This document shows positions 6,101 through 7,256 of a DNA stretch of 7,256 nt, in pieces (the stretch's first letter is position 1; the number at the start of each line of letters is the position of its first letter). Below the pieces are notes generated by a model. It was not told the DNA's origin and did no database searches. It worked only from the letters and a program-made list of their open reading frames with translations. The translations under genes and the position numbers were made by a program. Origin of the DNA: JAXGPP01 sp964436865 (GTDB lineage: Bacteria > Planctomycetota > Planctomycetia > Pirellulales > Thermoguttaceae); assembly GCA_964436865.1 (NCBI GenBank), contig CAYTFK010000342.1, forward strand, positions 1-7,256, written 5' to 3'.

Positions 6101-6286
6101 CTACCGGCATTCGGCCGCTGCCGTCACGCCGGCAATCCGGTCGTGAACCTCGAAGCGATGGATCGGCACTTCAGGCGGTGCCTCGAAACCGAGCTTGATC
6201 CGTTCGCCCGATATTGCCAGGACCACGATCGTCACCTGATCGCCGATGACGATTCTCTCTCCGAGCTTGCGGCTGAGCACTAACAT
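6101..6286 (-). CDS. csrA: carbon storage regulator, RNA-binding translational regulator CsrA
   Basis: CsrA is a small homodimeric protein that binds GGA motifs in mRNA leaders, usually blocking ribosome access. The 61-residue product (ATG at 6286-6284, TAG at 6103-6101) is typical in length and starts with the hallmark MLVLSRKLGERIVIGD (1-16). It continues through the ISGERIKLGFEAP core (25-37) and PIHRFEV (41-47), with Arg44 at the position critical for RNA binding in E. coli CsrA. The start is firmly set by AGGAGG (6300-6295), 8 bases upstream; the frame runs on further upstream, but without family similarity. It is convergent with queE and lies downstream of, and in the same direction as, the ABC permease, with its own promoter between. 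The leader carries CsrA-type binding motifs, suggesting autoregulation. Confidence 0.96.
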   Translation of the reverse strand: MLVLSRKLGERIVIGDQVTIVVLAISGERIKLGFEAPPEVPIHRFEVHDRIAGVTAAAECR

Positions 6287-6351
6287 TTTCCGTTCCTCCT
6301 TGAACCATCGCCCGGTATGCGCCCTTGAACATCCGGAATTTTTGCCAACTC
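6287..6351 (-). promoter_or_regulatory. csrA 5' leader with SD and GGA motifs
   Basis: This is the predicted 65-base untranslated leader. It holds the strong Shine-Dalgarno AGGAGG (6300-6295) and two ANGGA motifs, AAGGA (6301-6297) overlapping it and ACGGA (6293-6289) just before the ATG. Further GGA triplets occur at 6296-6294 and in CCGGAT (6336-6331). This matches the architecture of CsrA-repressed leaders. An 8-base direct repeat, GTTCAAGG on the transcript strand, occurs at 6330-6323 and 6305-6298. Confidence 0.6.
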
Positions 6352-6357
6352 GCCTTG

Positions 6358-6385
6358 ATTTTAATGCCCGCCAAAACCAGGTCAA
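6358..6385 (-). promoter_or_regulatory. sigma-70-type promoter of csrA
   Basis: On the minus strand, TTGACC (6385-6380) and TAAAAT (6363-6358) are separated by 16 bases. Ten of twelve positions match TTGACA/TATAAT. Transcription would start near 6351, about 65 bases before the csrA ATG. This is the best-looking promoter in the window. Confidence 0.65.
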
Positions 6386-6463
6386 GAGGAATTTCGACAG
6401 TTCGCACCGACAATTTAAGGAGCCAACGCAGAGTGCTTTGCCGTAGTTGCGAGCAGGGGAGGC

Positions 6464-7256
6464 CTATTCGTTCCGCAGCGCCTCCGAGGGGGAGGCGGCC
6501 AACGCCGCTCGAACCGCCAGCCAGCCCGCCGCGAGCCCCAGCACCAACACCAGTGCCAGAATCCCCGCCAGCCAGAGCCACGGCACGCTCGCCCGGCCGC
6601 TGAGCCAGTGCGGCAATACGGCCAGCGCCGCGGCCGCCACGCCCAGGACCAGGCCGGTGACAAGCAGCGCCGCATTCTCCAGCATGACCAATCGCGCAAG
6701 CAGGGCCTTTCGAAACCCGGTGGCACGCAACAGGGCCAACTCGCGGCGGCGCTCCAGAACGCTCCGCATCTCGACCGCCCCCAGGCCGAATGTCCCCAGC
6801 AGAAGCCCCAGCCCGCCGAGCGTCTGAAATGTCGAGAGATAGGTGTTCTGCACTGCTTGAAGCGCCGCCATGCGTTCGGCGGTCGACTCCACCGCCAGGC
6901 CGTAGTCGCCTAGCGTTCGCTCCAGTGCGTCGCGCACCCGTCCCGCCGCATCCGCCGGGACCTCAATCAAAAAGTACCTCCTGCCGGCGGCGTCGGGAAA
7001 CCGCTCCGTGAACTGGCTTTCACTCATCAGCACGTCCCCCTGGAAGATGCTCCCCTTGAGCAGGCCGACGATCACCAGCTTCAGCCGCTCACCGCCGTCG
7101 CCCGTGACCGGCAGCGAGTCGCCCAAGCTCAAATGGAGCGAGTATCGGGCCGTCGCTTCGTCGACAAACACCGGTACCCGTGCCTCGCCATTTTCAGCGG
7201 CCAGCTTGCGGTCGAGAAGCCGCCAGGGTTCGTCCCCTTCCGCCGCCTCCAGCGGC
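6464..7256 (-). CDS. ABC transporter permease, FtsX/MacB type, 5' partial (C-terminal half)
   Basis: This is the membrane component of an ABC transporter of the FtsX-like (MacB/LolCE) type, which couples cytoplasmic ATP hydrolysis to extracytoplasmic work such as lipoprotein release, efflux or mechanotransmission. The frame is open to the window edge with no stop, so the N-terminal part is missing; the GTG at 7171 is internal. Of 263 visible residues, about 1-140 are the end of the extracytoplasmic MacB-PCD-like domain (PWRLLDRKL, 10-18; SLHLSLGDSLPV). An FtsX domain follows with three TM spans (about 143-163, 190-215, 226-250). The cytoplasmic coupling helix ERRRELALLRATGFRK lies between the first and second, and the typical PSEALRNE ends the protein. 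The stop is TAG (6466-6464). The partner ATPase is not in the window; the substrate is unknown. csrA lies downstream on the same strand but has its own promoter. Confidence 0.92.
   Translation of the reverse strand, partial: PLEAAEGDEPWRLLDRKLAAENGEARVPVFVDEATARYSLHLSLGDSLPVTGDGGERLKLVIVGLLKGSIFQGDVLMSESQFTERFPDAAGRRYFLIEVPADAAGRVRDALERTLGDYGLAVESTAERMAALQAVQNTYLSTFQTLGGLGLLLGTFGLGAVEMRSVLERRRELALLRATGFRKALLARLVMLENAALLVTGLVLGVAAAALAVLPHWLSGRASVPWLWLAGILALVLVLGLAAGWLAVRAALAASPSEALRNE

Noticed and set aside
6171..6581. Minus-strand open frame spanning csrA, its leader and the permease end
   Set aside because: It is out of frame with both real genes, and its product has no family resemblance.

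Overview
This is a GC-rich, gene-dense bacterial window. Its style (complete preQ1 genes, a Gfo/Idh/MocA oxidoreductase, a small zinc-ribbon membrane protein, CsrA, weak or absent Shine-Dalgarno sites at several genes, and a CCAATGACCAA-type palindromic repeat) suggests Planctomycetota, perhaps Pirellulales. That assignment is inference; the window holds no rRNA or other phylogenetic marker. A run of exactly 100 N (1587-1686) shows it is a draft scaffold, so distances across that point are not real.

Layout. 1-1292 (+): class III PLP aminotransferase, already open at the window edge. 1297-1566 (-): small DUF2283-like protein, convergent with it and ending at the assembly gap. 1706-2974 (+): Gfo/Idh/MocA NAD(P)-dependent oxidoreductase. 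2975-3164: spacer with small inverted repeats. 3165-3602 and 3599-4093 (+): a translationally coupled (ATGA) pair, a two-TM protein with a C-terminal zinc ribbon followed by a five-TM protein. 4075-4461 (-): queF. 4574-5284 and 5351-6037 (+): queC and queE, separated by a long imperfect hairpin built from a short repeat. 6101-6286 (-): csrA with a good promoter and a GGA-rich leader. 6464 to the right edge (-): C-terminal half of an FtsX/MacB-type ABC transporter permease.

How they work together. The clearest unit is the 7-deazaguanine block. QueE makes 7-carboxy-7-deazaguanine, QueC converts it to preQ0, and QueF reduces preQ0 to preQ1, the precursor of queuosine in tRNA. queF diverges from queC across about 110 bp holding overlapping -10-like elements on both strands. 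QueD and GTP cyclohydrolase I, which act earlier, are not in the window. csrA is a separate transcription unit with a promoter close to consensus and two ANGGA motifs beside its start codon, consistent with autoregulation. The aminotransferase and the oxidoreductase could share a pathway, but the opposite-strand gene and the gap between them prevent calling an operon.

No wholly new system was found. The features most worth checking are the repeat hairpin that forms the QueC C-terminus and abuts the queE start, the csrA leader, the possible bidirectional queF/queC promoter, and the uncharacterised coupled membrane pair.
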